From Prolixibacteraceae bacterium UBA5740 (lineage in GTDB: Bacteria; Bacteroidota; Bacteroidia; Bacteroidales; Prolixibacteraceae), in contig DIFU01000056.1 in NCBI GenBank assembly GCA_002419285.1, positions 1 to 30,504 of the forward strand: 30,504 bases of DNA, written 5' to 3'. Both the position numbers and the translations under genes were made by a program. Positions 17,362-26,017 of the stretch are shown piece after piece. The notes under the pieces are model-generated. The model saw only the letters and a list, made by a program, of their open reading frames with translations, had not been told where the DNA came from and did no database searches. Every line of letters starts with the position of its first letter. Within the stretch, counting starts at the first letter, position 1.

Positions 17362-18549
17362 TTAAATCAAACCAAGGTTTTTTCCAACCTTAATAAAAGA
17401 TGCAACCGTTTTATCGATTTGATCAAAGGTGTGGGCTGCAGATAATTGAACCCTGATCCGGGCTTTTCCCCGAGGCACCACGGGGAAGACGAATCCAATA
17501 ACGTAAACTCCCTCTTTCAGCAATTCATCGGCAAACCTGATCGCCATTGGTTCATCATAAATCATTACGGGCACAATGGCGGTATCTCCCTTCACCAGGT
17601 CAAAACCGGCTGCCTCCATCTGGCTTCTGAACCGGTTAGCGTTCAACATCACCTTGTTCGGGAGAGTCGAACTTCCAGATAGCATTTCAATGGCTTTAAG
17701 TGTAGCCCCTACCGTTGCAGGTGCCAGGGTATTTGAGAACAGGTAAGGCCTGGATCGTTGGCGCAACATTTCAATGATCTCTTTTCTACCGGAGGTGCAT
17801 CCGCCGTTTCCGCCTCCCATGGCTTTACCAAAGGTGGTTGTGATGATATCAATCTTTCCCATCAACCCATAATGTTCGGCCGTTCCCCTTCCTGTGGATC
17901 CGATATAACCCGTCGCATGGGAGTCGTCAACCATTACAAGGGCATCATATTTTTCACAAAGGCTGACAATCTCAGGAAGGCGGGCAATATCCCCATCCAT
18001 TGAAAACACGCCATCAGTCACAACAATTCGGTATTTGAGCGATTGGGCTTCCTGAAGGCATTTTTCCAGTTCTTCCATATTGGAATGTTTGTATCTGAAC
18101 CGCTGTGCCTTGCAAAGCCGCACTCCATCAATAATGGATGCATGGTTCAGTTCATCGGAAATAATGGCGCTGTCGTCACCCAGCAAAGGCTCAAACACCC
18201 CCCCATTGGCATCGAATGCGGCACAATAGAGTATGGTGTCTTCGGTACCGAGAAATTCAGACACTTTCTGCTCCAGCTCTTTGTGTATCTGTTGTGTTCC
18301 ACAGATAAACCTGACGGACGACAGGCCAAATCCCCATTCATTCATAATATCCTGTGCAGCCTTTACGATCTCGGGATGGCTTGCCAGTCCAAGATAATTG
18401 TTGGCACAGAAGTTCAAGGCCTTTTCGCCTGTATTCAATGTTATTTCAGCACCTTGGGCCGAAGTAATGATCCTTTCTGTTTTATATAAACCCTGCTCCC
18501 TGAGTTCTTCCAGGGTTTTCAGCAGATCCTCTTTCATTTTTCCGTACAT
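17362..18549 (-). CDS. kbl: glycine C-acetyltransferase (2-amino-3-ketobutyrate CoA ligase)
   Basis: PLP-dependent alpha-oxoamine synthase that interconverts 2-amino-3-ketobutyrate plus CoA with glycine plus acetyl-CoA, the second step of threonine breakdown. PLP lysine is Lys242 in TTTFGKAMGG; the cofactor-binding DDSHATG has Asp208 and His211; NHASIIDG (135-142) and the start MYGKMKEDLL match Kbl rather than the related serine palmitoyltransferase or BioF. The 395-residue length is typical. It ends in a strong terminator. It lies 84 nt downstream of the TPR membrane protein gene on the same strand; a near-consensus -7 element (TTACTTTG, 18589-18582) suggests its own promoter. The partner threonine 3-dehydrogenase gene is not in this window. 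Other oxoamine synthases are less likely given the N-terminus. Confidence 0.93.
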   Translation of the reverse strand: MYGKMKEDLLKTLEELREQGLYKTERIITSAQGAEITLNTGEKALNFCANNYLGLASHPEIVKAAQDIMNEWGFGLSSVRFICGTQQIHKELEQKVSEFLGTEDTILYCAAFDANGGVFEPLLGDDSAIISDELNHASIIDGVRLCKAQRFRYKHSNMEELEKCLQEAQSLKYRIVVTDGVFSMDGDIARLPEIVSLCEKYDALVMVDDSHATGYIGSTGRGTAEHYGLMGKIDIITTTFGKAMGGGNGGCTSGRKEIIEMLRQRSRPYLFSNTLAPATVGATLKAIEMLSGSSTLPNKVMLNANRFRSQMEAAGFDLVKGDTAIVPVMIYDEPMAIRFADELLKEGVYVIGFVFPVVPRGKARIRVQLSAAHTFDQIDKTVASFIKVGKNLGLI

Positions 18550-18633
18550 GAGCGATAATATTTATAATTGAAAAGTGTATACAAAGTAAGAAAAACGAGG
18601 CCGATAAATTGCTGATAAATTTCAGGAACCTTT

Positions 18634-20553
18634 TCACGTGCCGGAATTAACCCGGTTCCGCAATTCAGTTATGTAGGCAGGACTAACCTGTATCCCGAGT
18701 TCACTGGCTTTTTGTATATCCTGAAGGGCAGCAGCGTAATTGCCTGTTTTGTTGTGCAGAAAACTTCGGTTTTGCCAGAAAACGCCTTGTGATGGCTTAA
18801 TGGCAATGGCCCGGTTAAGATCATCCAATGCCTCTGAATTGCGATTCAATTGATTGAAGGCCAAAGATCTGAGATTCATCATATCGGCATCATCAGGCTT
18901 ATAAGTTAAATACATGGTTATTTCTTCAATCGCTTTATCGTACCGGTTCAGGGTATACAGAACCAAGGCCCGGTTTGACCGGGCGCTCAGGTTTCCGGGT
19001 TCAAGTGCGACAGCCTTGTCCAGATCTATCAAAGCTGCTTCATACTCACCTTTTGATGCCAAAGCTGCTCCCCGGTTGCTCCGTGATTCGGCATACTCAC
19101 CATTTAATTCAACTGACCGGTTGAAATCAGCGAGAGCCTCTTCGGTCCTGCCGGTATCAAAAAATGCCTTTCCCCTGTTATTTAAGGTATTATAACTATT
19201 CGGATCGATTGCCAATGCCTGATTGTAAGATGCGATTGCCTTATCATATTGATTCTGCTCCCGAAAGTACCTGCCCATATTGTTATGTGCGACAGCCACT
19301 CGGGGATACTTTTCAATCACGTCAGTAAAAAGGGTTTCCGTGTTTTCCCAAACCTTGATCCGCTGAGAAGTCTGCCACGTCAAAACCCCCAGATAGAATC
19401 CGGCCAACGGAATTAAAAAATAGTTGAGCTTTGAAAGCGCCAATTGCCGAATTGCAAGAGCCATCAGGAAAAACAATCCAATGTAACCTATATAAGTGAA
19501 CCGATCAGCCAGGTAACCCTGCCCTGCCCCGATAATCTGCAGCATGAAAACCACATTGACAAAGAAGAACAGAAATCCAAACCAGACCTCCTTCCTGAAT
19601 TTCCGTATCTTGAAAATACCAAAAACCAAGGCAAGTGCAACAGGAAGACTTACATAGTGCATCCAGGTTAGCCTGGCCGGGAAAGGATAAATGGCTGACA
19701 GTTCATATGGAATAACAGATTTGACCAAATAAATCAGAAGGGAATAAGACCCGATAAAGATTCTTTCCCAAATGGGCATGATGTTTCCAGTCTCAAGGCT
19801 ACCCTCAAGACTCAAAAAATGGATACCGGCCAATCCGGTAGCAAGGGATAAAACAAAAAAAGGAATCTTATTCAAAATCTGGCGGAATGTGAATCTTCCC
19901 TCCCTGAAAAAATCAATAACCAGTAAGGCTAGTGGTAGCGAAACAGCCTGGATCTTGGAAAGAAGGGCCAAGACAAAAGTAAACAAAGCCAAAATGTAAT
20001 ACAGATAGTTTCCCGATTTAGAGAAACGGATATATAGTATGGCCGAGAGCAGGAAAAAAGTGCCATAAAGAACATCTTTCCTTTCGGTGATCCATGCCAC
20101 CGATTCGACACGCATAGGGTGAAGTGCGAACAAAAAGGTCGCAGCAATTACAATGAATGATTCAATTCCTAGCGACTTTAAAAGAATAAATACCAGTAAG
20201 GTGCACAACAGGTGCAGAATGATATTATTCAGATGGTGCACCTTGGGGTTGAAACCCCATTGATTAACCTCCAATGCAAAAGTGAGCGTGGTGAGAGGGG
20301 TATAGCCTCCGATTACTGTGGAGGTAAACATATTCCTTACACTCTCTTTGTTTAGATTTTGTACGTTCGGGTTGATAGTAACATTCACATCATCGTCCCA
20401 GTTCACATAGTCGTATTGAACGTTGGGATAAAACATCAAAAAAGTAAAGATGAGTATAAGAACCAGGCCGATCCTTTCCTTACGGAGAGTCCAGTTATTA
20501 AAAATGCCCGACTGTTGGTCCTTCACTTCCTTTTTCACGCTTTTTCTGGCCAT
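18634..20553 (-). CDS. multi-pass membrane protein with TPR repeats, TMTC-like putative GT-C glycosyltransferase
   Basis: Probable lipid-phosphosugar-dependent glycosyltransferase of the GT-C fold, similar in layout to eukaryotic TMTC O-mannosyltransferases. The 639-residue protein starts with a basic cytoplasmic tail and then about ten membrane helices (27-43 through ~395). The first extracytoplasmic loop has an acidic cluster YVNWDDDVNV (49-58), the place where GT-C enzymes carry a catalytic aspartate. TMTC-like text follows: HPMRVESVAWITERKDVLYG (145-164) and LADRFTYIGYIGL (348-360). Residues ~418-630 hold about six TPR units, starting AVAHNNMGRYFREQNQYDKAI, predicted on the periplasmic side. 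Such repeats could present acceptor proteins. Acceptor and donor are unknown. It is divergent from gltX and followed by kbl 84 nt later. Simple scaffold function without catalysis is the main alternative. Confidence 0.8.
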   Translation of the reverse strand: MARKSVKKEVKDQQSGIFNNWTLRKERIGLVLILIFTFLMFYPNVQYDYVNWDDDVNVTINPNVQNLNKESVRNMFTSTVIGGYTPLTTLTFALEVNQWGFNPKVHHLNNIILHLLCTLLVFILLKSLGIESFIVIAATFLFALHPMRVESVAWITERKDVLYGTFFLLSAILYIRFSKSGNYLYYILALFTFVLALLSKIQAVSLPLALLVIDFFREGRFTFRQILNKIPFFVLSLATGLAGIHFLSLEGSLETGNIMPIWERIFIGSYSLLIYLVKSVIPYELSAIYPFPARLTWMHYVSLPVALALVFGIFKIRKFRKEVWFGFLFFFVNVVFMLQIIGAGQGYLADRFTYIGYIGLFFLMALAIRQLALSKLNYFLIPLAGFYLGVLTWQTSQRIKVWENTETLFTDVIEKYPRVAVAHNNMGRYFREQNQYDKAIASYNQALAIDPNSYNTLNNRGKAFFDTGRTEEALADFNRSVELNGEYAESRSNRGAALASKGEYEAALIDLDKAVALEPGNLSARSNRALVLYTLNRYDKAIEEITMYLTYKPDDADMMNLRSLAFNQLNRNSEALDDLNRAIAIKPSQGVFWQNRSFLHNKTGNYAAALQDIQKASELGIQVSPAYITELRNRVNSGT

Positions 20554-20700
20554 ATTGTTATTATTTCAGGGTAAAGAGTTATGTATTGGAGAAATAAAAA
20601 TAAACTATTCCGCAGAGAAAGTAAACAGGCAGTTACATAAATCAATTGACAATGATTGCCTTTGAGGCTGAAGACAATATCACCTCCAAGTGATTTTCTA

Positions 20701-20708
20701 TATCTTTG
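20701..20708 (+). promoter_or_regulatory. -7 promoter element of gltX
   Basis: TATCTTTG matches the Bacteroidota TAnnTTTG element exactly and lies 18 nt before the gltX ATG, giving a short leader. No convincing -33 TTTG was found at the usual spacing. Confidence 0.6.
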
Positions 20709-20726
20709 CGACCAAATTGAAAAGTC

Positions 20727-22253
20727 ATGTCAGAAAAAAAAATAAGGGTAAGGTTTGCTCCCAGTCCCACGGGGCCTCTTCATATGGGAGGCGTTCGCAC
20801 AGCACTGTTTAACTATCTGTTTGCAAAACAACACGGTGGTGACTTTCTCCTCCGGATCGAAGATACTGATCAAACCCGGTATGTTCCCGGAGCAGAGGAA
20901 TATATCATTGAAAGCCTTAAATGGTGTGGCCTCATCCCCGATGAGGGTCCTGGTTTTGGAGGCCAGTATGGACCATACCGACAGAGCGAAAGGAAAGAAA
21001 TCTATGCAAGGTATGCACAGCAACTGGTTGACAGTGGATGGGCATATTATTCATTCGATTCGCCCGAGGATCTTGACAGGCTCAGGTCAGAGGCCGAAGC
21101 TGCAGGACAGGTATTCTCATACAGTCAGCATACCCGCATGAACCTATGTAACTCTTTGGCATTGAATGAAACGGATGTAAAAAACCGTCTCGAAAGCGGG
21201 GAACCCTTCGCAATAAGATTCAAAATGCCAGAACAACTGGATGTTACTGAAGAGGACCTCATTCGTGGAAGCGTAACTTTCAATACTCGTGAACTTGACG
21301 ACAAGGTGCTCTTTAAATCGGACGGGATGCCGACTTACCACCTTGCCAATGTTGTCGATGACCATTTGATGGAAATCACCCATGTGATCAGGGGCGAAGA
21401 ATGGCTACCATCCATGCCCTTGCATATTCTTTTATACAGGGCGCTGGGATGGGAAGAGTCGCGCCCACGGTTTTCCCACCTTCCTTTGATCCTGAAACCC
21501 CAGGGAAAAGGAAAGCTCAGCAAGCGCGATGGCGACAAACTGGGATTTCCCGTATTTCCGCTGCAGTGGCAAGATCCGGAAACTGCTGAAATCTCTAAAG
21601 GATACAGGGAAGAAGGATATTTCCCGGAAGCCTTCATTAATTTACTCGCATTGTTGGGATGGAATTCCGGTACAGAACAGGAAATATTCTCATTGGAGGA
21701 ACTGGTCAGATTGTTCAGTCTCGACAGGGTGGTTAAGTCAGGCTCAAGGTTTGATCCTGAAAAGGCACGCTGGTTTAACCGCACATATCTTCAGGAGAAA
21801 TCCCCGGAGGTTCTGGCCAGACAGTTTGAGCCGATCCTGAAGGAGAAGAATATTGTGACCAGTTCTTTAAAAGTTACCCCCATCATTGAAGAAATCAAGG
21901 ATCGTTGTGATTTTGTAAAAGATATCTGGGATCATGGATATTATTTCTTTGAAGCACCAAAAAGCTACGATGAAAAAACAGTAAGCAAAAGATGGAAAAC
22001 CGAAACAGCGGGTGAAATGGAAGCCATCGCCCATTTGTTTGAATCTGTCGACAAATGGGAAGCATCCTCCATCAAGGATTCCTTCTCTGCATTCATGAAT
22101 GAAAAGGGATGGAATTTCGGTGGAGTAATGAATCCGTTGAGGTTATGTCTTGTAGGTGGAAATATGGGGCCCGATCTCTTCAGGATATGTGAACTGCTTG
22201 GACAGAGCGAGACGGTGGATCGTATCAGGAAAGCGGTAAAAGTTCTGGGATAA
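20727..22253 (+). CDS. gltX: glutamyl-tRNA synthetase
   Basis: Charges tRNA-Glu with glutamate in the cytosol. Class I signature motifs are present: the HIGH variant PLHMGGVRT (17-25) and the KMSKS variant KLSKRDGD (263-270). The Rossmann catalytic core covers about residues 5-330, including RFAPSPTG and RIEDTDQTR, and the helical anticodon-binding domain follows (~345-508). Length (508) fits a bacterial GluRS, including the extended segment after KLSKR seen in this phylum. No zinc-type cysteine cluster is apparent in the 100-140 region. The gene is monocistronic or followed by the GH32-like gene 173 nt downstream. Whether it is discriminating or also charges tRNA-Gln cannot be told from the window. 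Confidence 0.97.
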   Translation: MSEKKIRVRFAPSPTGPLHMGGVRTALFNYLFAKQHGGDFLLRIEDTDQTRYVPGAEEYIIESLKWCGLIPDEGPGFGGQYGPYRQSERKEIYARYAQQLVDSGWAYYSFDSPEDLDRLRSEAEAAGQVFSYSQHTRMNLCNSLALNETDVKNRLESGEPFAIRFKMPEQLDVTEEDLIRGSVTFNTRELDDKVLFKSDGMPTYHLANVVDDHLMEITHVIRGEEWLPSMPLHILLYRALGWEESRPRFSHLPLILKPQGKGKLSKRDGDKLGFPVFPLQWQDPETAEISKGYREEGYFPEAFINLLALLGWNSGTEQEIFSLEELVRLFSLDRVVKSGSRFDPEKARWFNRTYLQEKSPEVLARQFEPILKEKNIVTSSLKVTPIIEEIKDRCDFVKDIWDHGYYFFEAPKSYDEKTVSKRWKTETAGEMEAIAHLFESVDKWEASSIKDSFSAFMNEKGWNFGGVMNPLRLCLVGGNMGPDLFRICELLGQSETVDRIRKAVKVLG

Positions 22254-22271
22254 GTGACTGGTACAGGATAG

Positions 22272-22304
22272 TCCCGCCCGTAATAATGTTATCTTCGGGA
22301 TTTT
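22272..22304 (+). terminator. weak possible terminator after gltX
   Basis: TCCCG (22272-22276) can pair with CGGGA (22296-22300) and is followed by TTTT. The stem is only five base pairs with a long loop, so this is a tentative call. Confidence 0.3.
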
Positions 22305-22342
22305 AAGCGACTTTACCGCTTGGGTTGATAAGGATAAAAATA

Positions 22343-22355
22343 CCGGGAATCCCGG
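22343..22355. promoter_or_regulatory. 13-bp GC-rich palindrome upstream of the GH32-like gene
   Basis: CCGGGA-A-TCCCGG is a perfect inverted repeat with a single-base centre, 71 nt before the GH32-like start. The tiny centre disfavours a terminator hairpin and suits a dimeric DNA-binding protein. The role is inferred. Confidence 0.3.
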
Positions 22356-22426
22356 ATGATGCCTGGCCCAGATATTGATTCAATTTAATTTAATTACTGA
22401 TAATCAAACATATAAAAGATACCTAC

Positions 22427-23875
22427 ATGAAAGGCTGGATAATTATTTTGCTGTTTTGGTTAGTTGCCACCCAACATTCAGTAGCACAGAAGAGTGAGCT
22501 TTATCAGGAGCCTTACCGACCCCAATACCATTATTCAACTGAAAGAAACTGGATGGGTGAACCGACAGGTCTGATCTGGTATGAAGGAGCATATCATCTT
22601 TACTTTCAGGTAAATCCGAACGGAAACGAAGCCGGGTATTATCATTGGGGGCATGCAGTGAGCGAAGACCTGGTGCATTGGAAACATCTGCCTGTTGCCA
22701 TTTTCCCTGATGACCTTTCAGAGGAAAAAGAAAAGTGCACTGTTGGCCCCGGAAGCATTATTGTAGACGAGAAAAACCATTTGGGATTTCAGGAGGGAAG
22801 CAGAAAAACATTGGTGGCCTTTTATACCAGTTTACAATGCGGACAAAGAATCGCCTATAGCCAGGATGGAGGTAACTCATGGAAAAAATACGCCGGCAAT
22901 CCAATCATTCCCTATGATGAAAACGAAGAGGCCTCTGCTCCAAGAGTATTTTGGTTCGAAGAAGGAAATCATTGGGTAATGGCCATATACAGAAAACCGG
23001 AAAACGATGACAGGTTGCGTGGAATTTCGTTTTACACCTCCGAAAACCTGAAGGACTGGACATATCAGAGCCATCTGGCCGGATTCAGGGGTTCTCCCGA
23101 AATGGTTGAACTGAAGGTGAATAACCGCCCGGATGAAAAACGCTGGGTCTTGTTCGAAGGGGACGGAAGCTATGTCATGGGCAACTTCGACGGAAAATCG
23201 TTTTTAGCCTCCAGCATTCGAATGAAAGCCGATTTCGGAAAACACTATTATGGAACCCGGATAATTTCGGGAGCAAAAGATAATGATGACCGCATCATGC
23301 AAATTTCATGGATGAAAGATGGAACTTACCCTGAAATGCCCTTTTCAGGACAAATGACTTTTCCCTCGGAATTATCGTTGCGGATGTTCAATAACGGCAT
23401 CTACCTGATTCGGCAGCCAGCAAAGGAGATTGAGCTTCTTCACGGGAAAAAATTAACCTGGGAGAACGAAAATCTGATACCCGGACTGAACACCAACCTG
23501 ATTAAAAAAGCCAAAGGTGAACAAATCAGGATCAAGGGACAGTTTGACCTGAAGACTTGCGATTCATTTGGACTAATGCTCAGGATGGGGAAAAAGGAAA
23601 CAGGTACTGAACTGATGTACAATGTAAAACGAAAGGCACTGACCCTATTGGGACAGACAGTGAGTCTGGAACCGGTAGACAACAAGATTTATTTTGACAT
23701 TTTTATCGATCGTTCATCGGTTGAGGTCTATGCCAATAACGGAAGAGCGGTCATTACGGCCGTTTTTAATCCGTCACAGGGATCAGATAATTACGTGCTT
23801 TACAATACAGGGGGAGAGTTACTGGTTGACCAGCTCGAAATTTTCGAATTATCGTCGATCTGGCCAGTAAAATAA
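22427..23875 (+). CDS. secreted GH32-fold protein with substituted catalytic residues
   Basis: Related to GH32 beta-fructosidases (invertase, levanase, inulinase) but probably not a standard one. The 482-residue protein has a signal peptide (cleavage near VAQ, 19-21), a five-bladed propeller (~30-335) and a C-terminal beta-sandwich (~345-480) with the conserved IDRSSVEVYANNGRAVIT. GH32 landmarks are clear: RPQYHYSTERNWM, HWGHAVSEDLVHW (73-85) and the W-x-K-Y-x-GNP stretch (152-159). However, the nucleophile motif WMNDPNG reads WMGEPTG (Glu45), the RDP motif reads SAP (Ala171 for Asp), and the acid/base motif WECPD reads RGSPE (Gly222 for Glu). It lies 173 nt after gltX and ends 11 nt from the convergent aldehyde dehydrogenase gene. 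It may be a binding protein or an enzyme with altered chemistry. Confidence 0.85.
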   Translation: MKGWIIILLFWLVATQHSVAQKSELYQEPYRPQYHYSTERNWMGEPTGLIWYEGAYHLYFQVNPNGNEAGYYHWGHAVSEDLVHWKHLPVAIFPDDLSEEKEKCTVGPGSIIVDEKNHLGFQEGSRKTLVAFYTSLQCGQRIAYSQDGGNSWKKYAGNPIIPYDENEEASAPRVFWFEEGNHWVMAIYRKPENDDRLRGISFYTSENLKDWTYQSHLAGFRGSPEMVELKVNNRPDEKRWVLFEGDGSYVMGNFDGKSFLASSIRMKADFGKHYYGTRIISGAKDNDDRIMQISWMKDGTYPEMPFSGQMTFPSELSLRMFNNGIYLIRQPAKEIELLHGKKLTWENENLIPGLNTNLIKKAKGEQIRIKGQFDLKTCDSFGLMLRMGKKETGTELMYNVKRKALTLLGQTVSLEPVDNKIYFDIFIDRSSVEVYANNGRAVITAVFNPSQGSDNYVLYNTGGELLVDQLEIFELSSIWPVK

Positions 23876-23886
23876 CCTTACCATTT

Positions 23887-25269
23887 TCAGGCCTTATTGA
23901 CCACTACCGTTTTGACATTGACAAATTCACGGATGCCGAAAGAGGAGAGCTCACGGCCATACCCGCTTTCCGCAATACCGCCAAAAGGTAAACGGGGATC
24001 TGATCTGACAAAGTCATTGACAAAACAACATCCGGCATCCATCAGGTCTTCAGCCAGCAGTTTCCCTTTTTCAAGGTTTTTCGTGAAAACGGCAGCCCCC
24101 AAACCAAAATCGGTATCATTGGCTATTTCAATAGCCTCCTTTTCATTCCGGGCCCGGATTATGGATGCAACAGGACCGAAGAGCTCCTCTGAATAGGCTG
24201 GCATTCCCGGGCATACATTCTCCAGTATGGTGGGAGGATAAAAAGCTCCCTTTCCTTGTGGAATTTTACCGCCAAGCGACAAAACAGCCCCCATCTCAAC
24301 CGAGCGGAGTACCTGCCCATGAAGCTCGTCGCGCAAATCATAACGCGCAAGTGGGCCCATGGTAACAGACTCATCAAAAGGATCGCCATACCGGGCTTCA
24401 CTCATCACATCGCGAAATTTTTCACAAAAAGCATCGTACACCTGATCGACCACGATAAAACGCTTCGCTGCAATGCAGCTCTGGCCGGAATTCAACAAAC
24501 GGGAAGTAACGCATAACCTGACTGCCTTATCCAGATCAGCATCTTCAAGAATGATATAAGGGTCACTTCCCCCTAACTCCAACACACTCTTTTTTAAATA
24601 CTTTCCAGCCAGTGAAGCCAATGATCTGCCGGCGGGCGTACTACCTGTCAGCGTCACCGCCCTGATGGCGGGATGGGCTACAACAGGTTCCATCTCTGAT
24701 CCCGGCAGCAGAATGCTTCGGAATGCATTTTCCGGAAATCCGGCTTCCCTGAAAAGATCCTCCATGGCCAGAGAGCACCCCGAAACATTTCCGGCATGCT
24801 TTAAAACCAAGGTATTTCCGGCCATGAGTGTAGGTGCCGCACACCTGAAAACCTGCCAGAAGGGAAAGTTCCAGGGCATCACTGCGAGAACGACACCTAA
24901 AGGACGGAAGCTGATATAGGAATCGGGATAATCGGTGGCAACAGGTTCATTTACCAAAAAGGATTCGGCATACCCGGCATAATACTCACACACCCATCCA
25001 CATTTTTCAATTTCTGACCGGCTTTCCGAAATAATTTTCCCCATTTCTAGCGTAATCAAACGAGCTAACTCATCGCGCTTGCTCCGTAACAGGGAAGCCA
25101 GGTTAAGCATCAGTCGGGATCTGTGGTCAAAGGACGTATTTTTCCAGCTATGCCAGGATTTATCCACACTGTTGACAATCCCTAAAACTCCCTCAATGGA
25201 ATGTTGTTCGTAATTTTCAAGAACTTCACCGTTTATTGGATTGATCGATTTCATATGCATAAATGTCAT
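23887..25269 (-). CDS. NAD(P)-dependent aldehyde dehydrogenase, succinate-semialdehyde dehydrogenase (Sad/YneI) type
   Basis: Oxidises an aldehyde, probably succinate semialdehyde, to the acid in the cytosol. The 460-residue protein has the ALDH catalytic cysteine Cys265 in SGQSCIAAKRF, the general base Glu231 in LELGGSDPY, and the cofactor-loop text MPWNFPFWQVFR and LTGSTPAGR. Short length and the motif run LKHAGNVSGCSLAMEDLFREAGFPE resemble the Sad/YneI subfamily more than GabD. The ATG at 25269 is preceded by AAGG eight nt upstream; a later ATG (25254) is possible. It is tail-to-tail with the GH32-like gene, with only 11 nt between stops and no terminator seen. Substrate assignment is by subfamily resemblance only. 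Confidence 0.9.
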   Translation of the reverse strand: MTFMHMKSINPINGEVLENYEQHSIEGVLGIVNSVDKSWHSWKNTSFDHRSRLMLNLASLLRSKRDELARLITLEMGKIISESRSEIEKCGWVCEYYAGYAESFLVNEPVATDYPDSYISFRPLGVVLAVMPWNFPFWQVFRCAAPTLMAGNTLVLKHAGNVSGCSLAMEDLFREAGFPENAFRSILLPGSEMEPVVAHPAIRAVTLTGSTPAGRSLASLAGKYLKKSVLELGGSDPYIILEDADLDKAVRLCVTSRLLNSGQSCIAAKRFIVVDQVYDAFCEKFRDVMSEARYGDPFDESVTMGPLARYDLRDELHGQVLRSVEMGAVLSLGGKIPQGKGAFYPPTILENVCPGMPAYSEELFGPVASIIRARNEKEAIEIANDTDFGLGAAVFTKNLEKGKLLAEDLMDAGCCFVNDFVRSDPRLPFGGIAESGYGRELSSFGIREFVNVKTVVVNKA

Positions 25270-25288
25270 TATACGGGCCTTAAATTAC

Positions 25289-25312
25289 AAAAAAAAGTTG
25301 GGTTACCCCACC
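25289..25312 (-). terminator. possible terminator of the YceI gene
   Basis: On the minus strand a short GC stem (TGGG/CCCA with one further pair after a mismatch) is followed by eight T residues. It lies between the YceI stop and the aldehyde dehydrogenase start. The stem is short, so confidence is moderate. Confidence 0.45.
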
Positions 25313-25344
25313 TTTCAGTAATGCGATTATATTTGAACGAACAT

Positions 25345-25941
25345 TTAGTTCGAGGCCTGTGCTGTCAGATTGAAATCAAGTGTAAAATCATCATAGATCA
25401 GGTTGTCCCCAAGATCAGAGAAAAATTTACCTGACCGGAACCGAATATCATACTTGGTTCTGTCGACCGTGATTTTTCCGTTCGCTTTCAACTGGTTACC
25501 GTTTACTTCGGTGTTTGCTTCGAAAGTAACGGGATGAGTGATACCTTTAATGGTCAGGTTACCTGTGAATTCATATTCGTTACCGGAAACCTTTTTTACA
25601 TTTGAAAGGACAAACTTGGAGGTACCATGTTTCTCGACTGAAAAGAAATCATCTGATTTCAGGTGGCCAACCAAACGGGCATTCATATCCTGGTTGGTGA
25701 GGTCTTCGCAAACAATCGAATTCATGTCCATCTCAAAATTTCCGCCGGTAACCTGTCCGTTGGCAACTTTCAGGCTTCCGCTCTTGAGTTTGATGGTACC
25801 GTAGTGCTCGCCGGTCACCTTCTTGCCATTCCATTTTACTGCACTCTGGCTGGTATTAACATTAAAATCCTGTGCCACAGAAATTTGAGCAGCACCGAAA
25901 AATAAAAATACAGATAATGTGATTGCTGATAATGTTTTCAT
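25345..25941 (-). CDS. YceI family periplasmic lipocalin-like protein
   Basis: YceI proteins are small periplasmic beta-barrels that bind isoprenoid or other amphiphilic molecules; many are stress-induced. The 198-residue protein has a signal peptide (LSAITLSVFLFFGAAQISVAQ, cleavage after residue 23) and the family pattern: a start near FNVNTSQSAVKWNGKKVTGEH, the central MDMNSIVCEDLTN, the LKSDDFFSVEKHGTSKF segment, and the C-terminal KYDIRFRSGKFFSDLGDN. Length is standard. The upstream region (25942-26030) contains symmetric AAGACA/TGTCTT sites, suggesting specific control. The neighbours OsmC (oxidative-stress family) and Crp/Fnr regulator hint at a stress cluster, but that is inference. 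The ligand is unknown. Confidence 0.93.
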   Translation of the reverse strand: MKTLSAITLSVFLFFGAAQISVAQDFNVNTSQSAVKWNGKKVTGEHYGTIKLKSGSLKVANGQVTGGNFEMDMNSIVCEDLTNQDMNARLVGHLKSDDFFSVEKHGTSKFVLSNVKKVSGNEYEFTGNLTIKGITHPVTFEANTEVNGNQLKANGKITVDRTKYDIRFRSGKFFSDLGDNLIYDDFTLDFNLTAQASN

Positions 25942-25981
25942 ATTTCCAAACTTTTTTTAATTGATATTCTGTTTTTGAATT

Positions 25982-26017
25982 AAGACAATTATGTCTTTAA
26001 TTTGTTCACTCAAGACA
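25982..26017. promoter_or_regulatory. AAGACA/TGTCTT inverted repeat plus a third half-site upstream of yceI
   Basis: AAGACA-ATTA-TGTCTT spans 25982-25997, and AAGACA recurs at 26012-26017, 30 bp from the first copy. The sites lie 41-76 nt upstream of the YceI start and past the osmC terminator, so they belong to the yceI promoter region. An operator role is inferred from symmetry and repetition. Confidence 0.45.
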
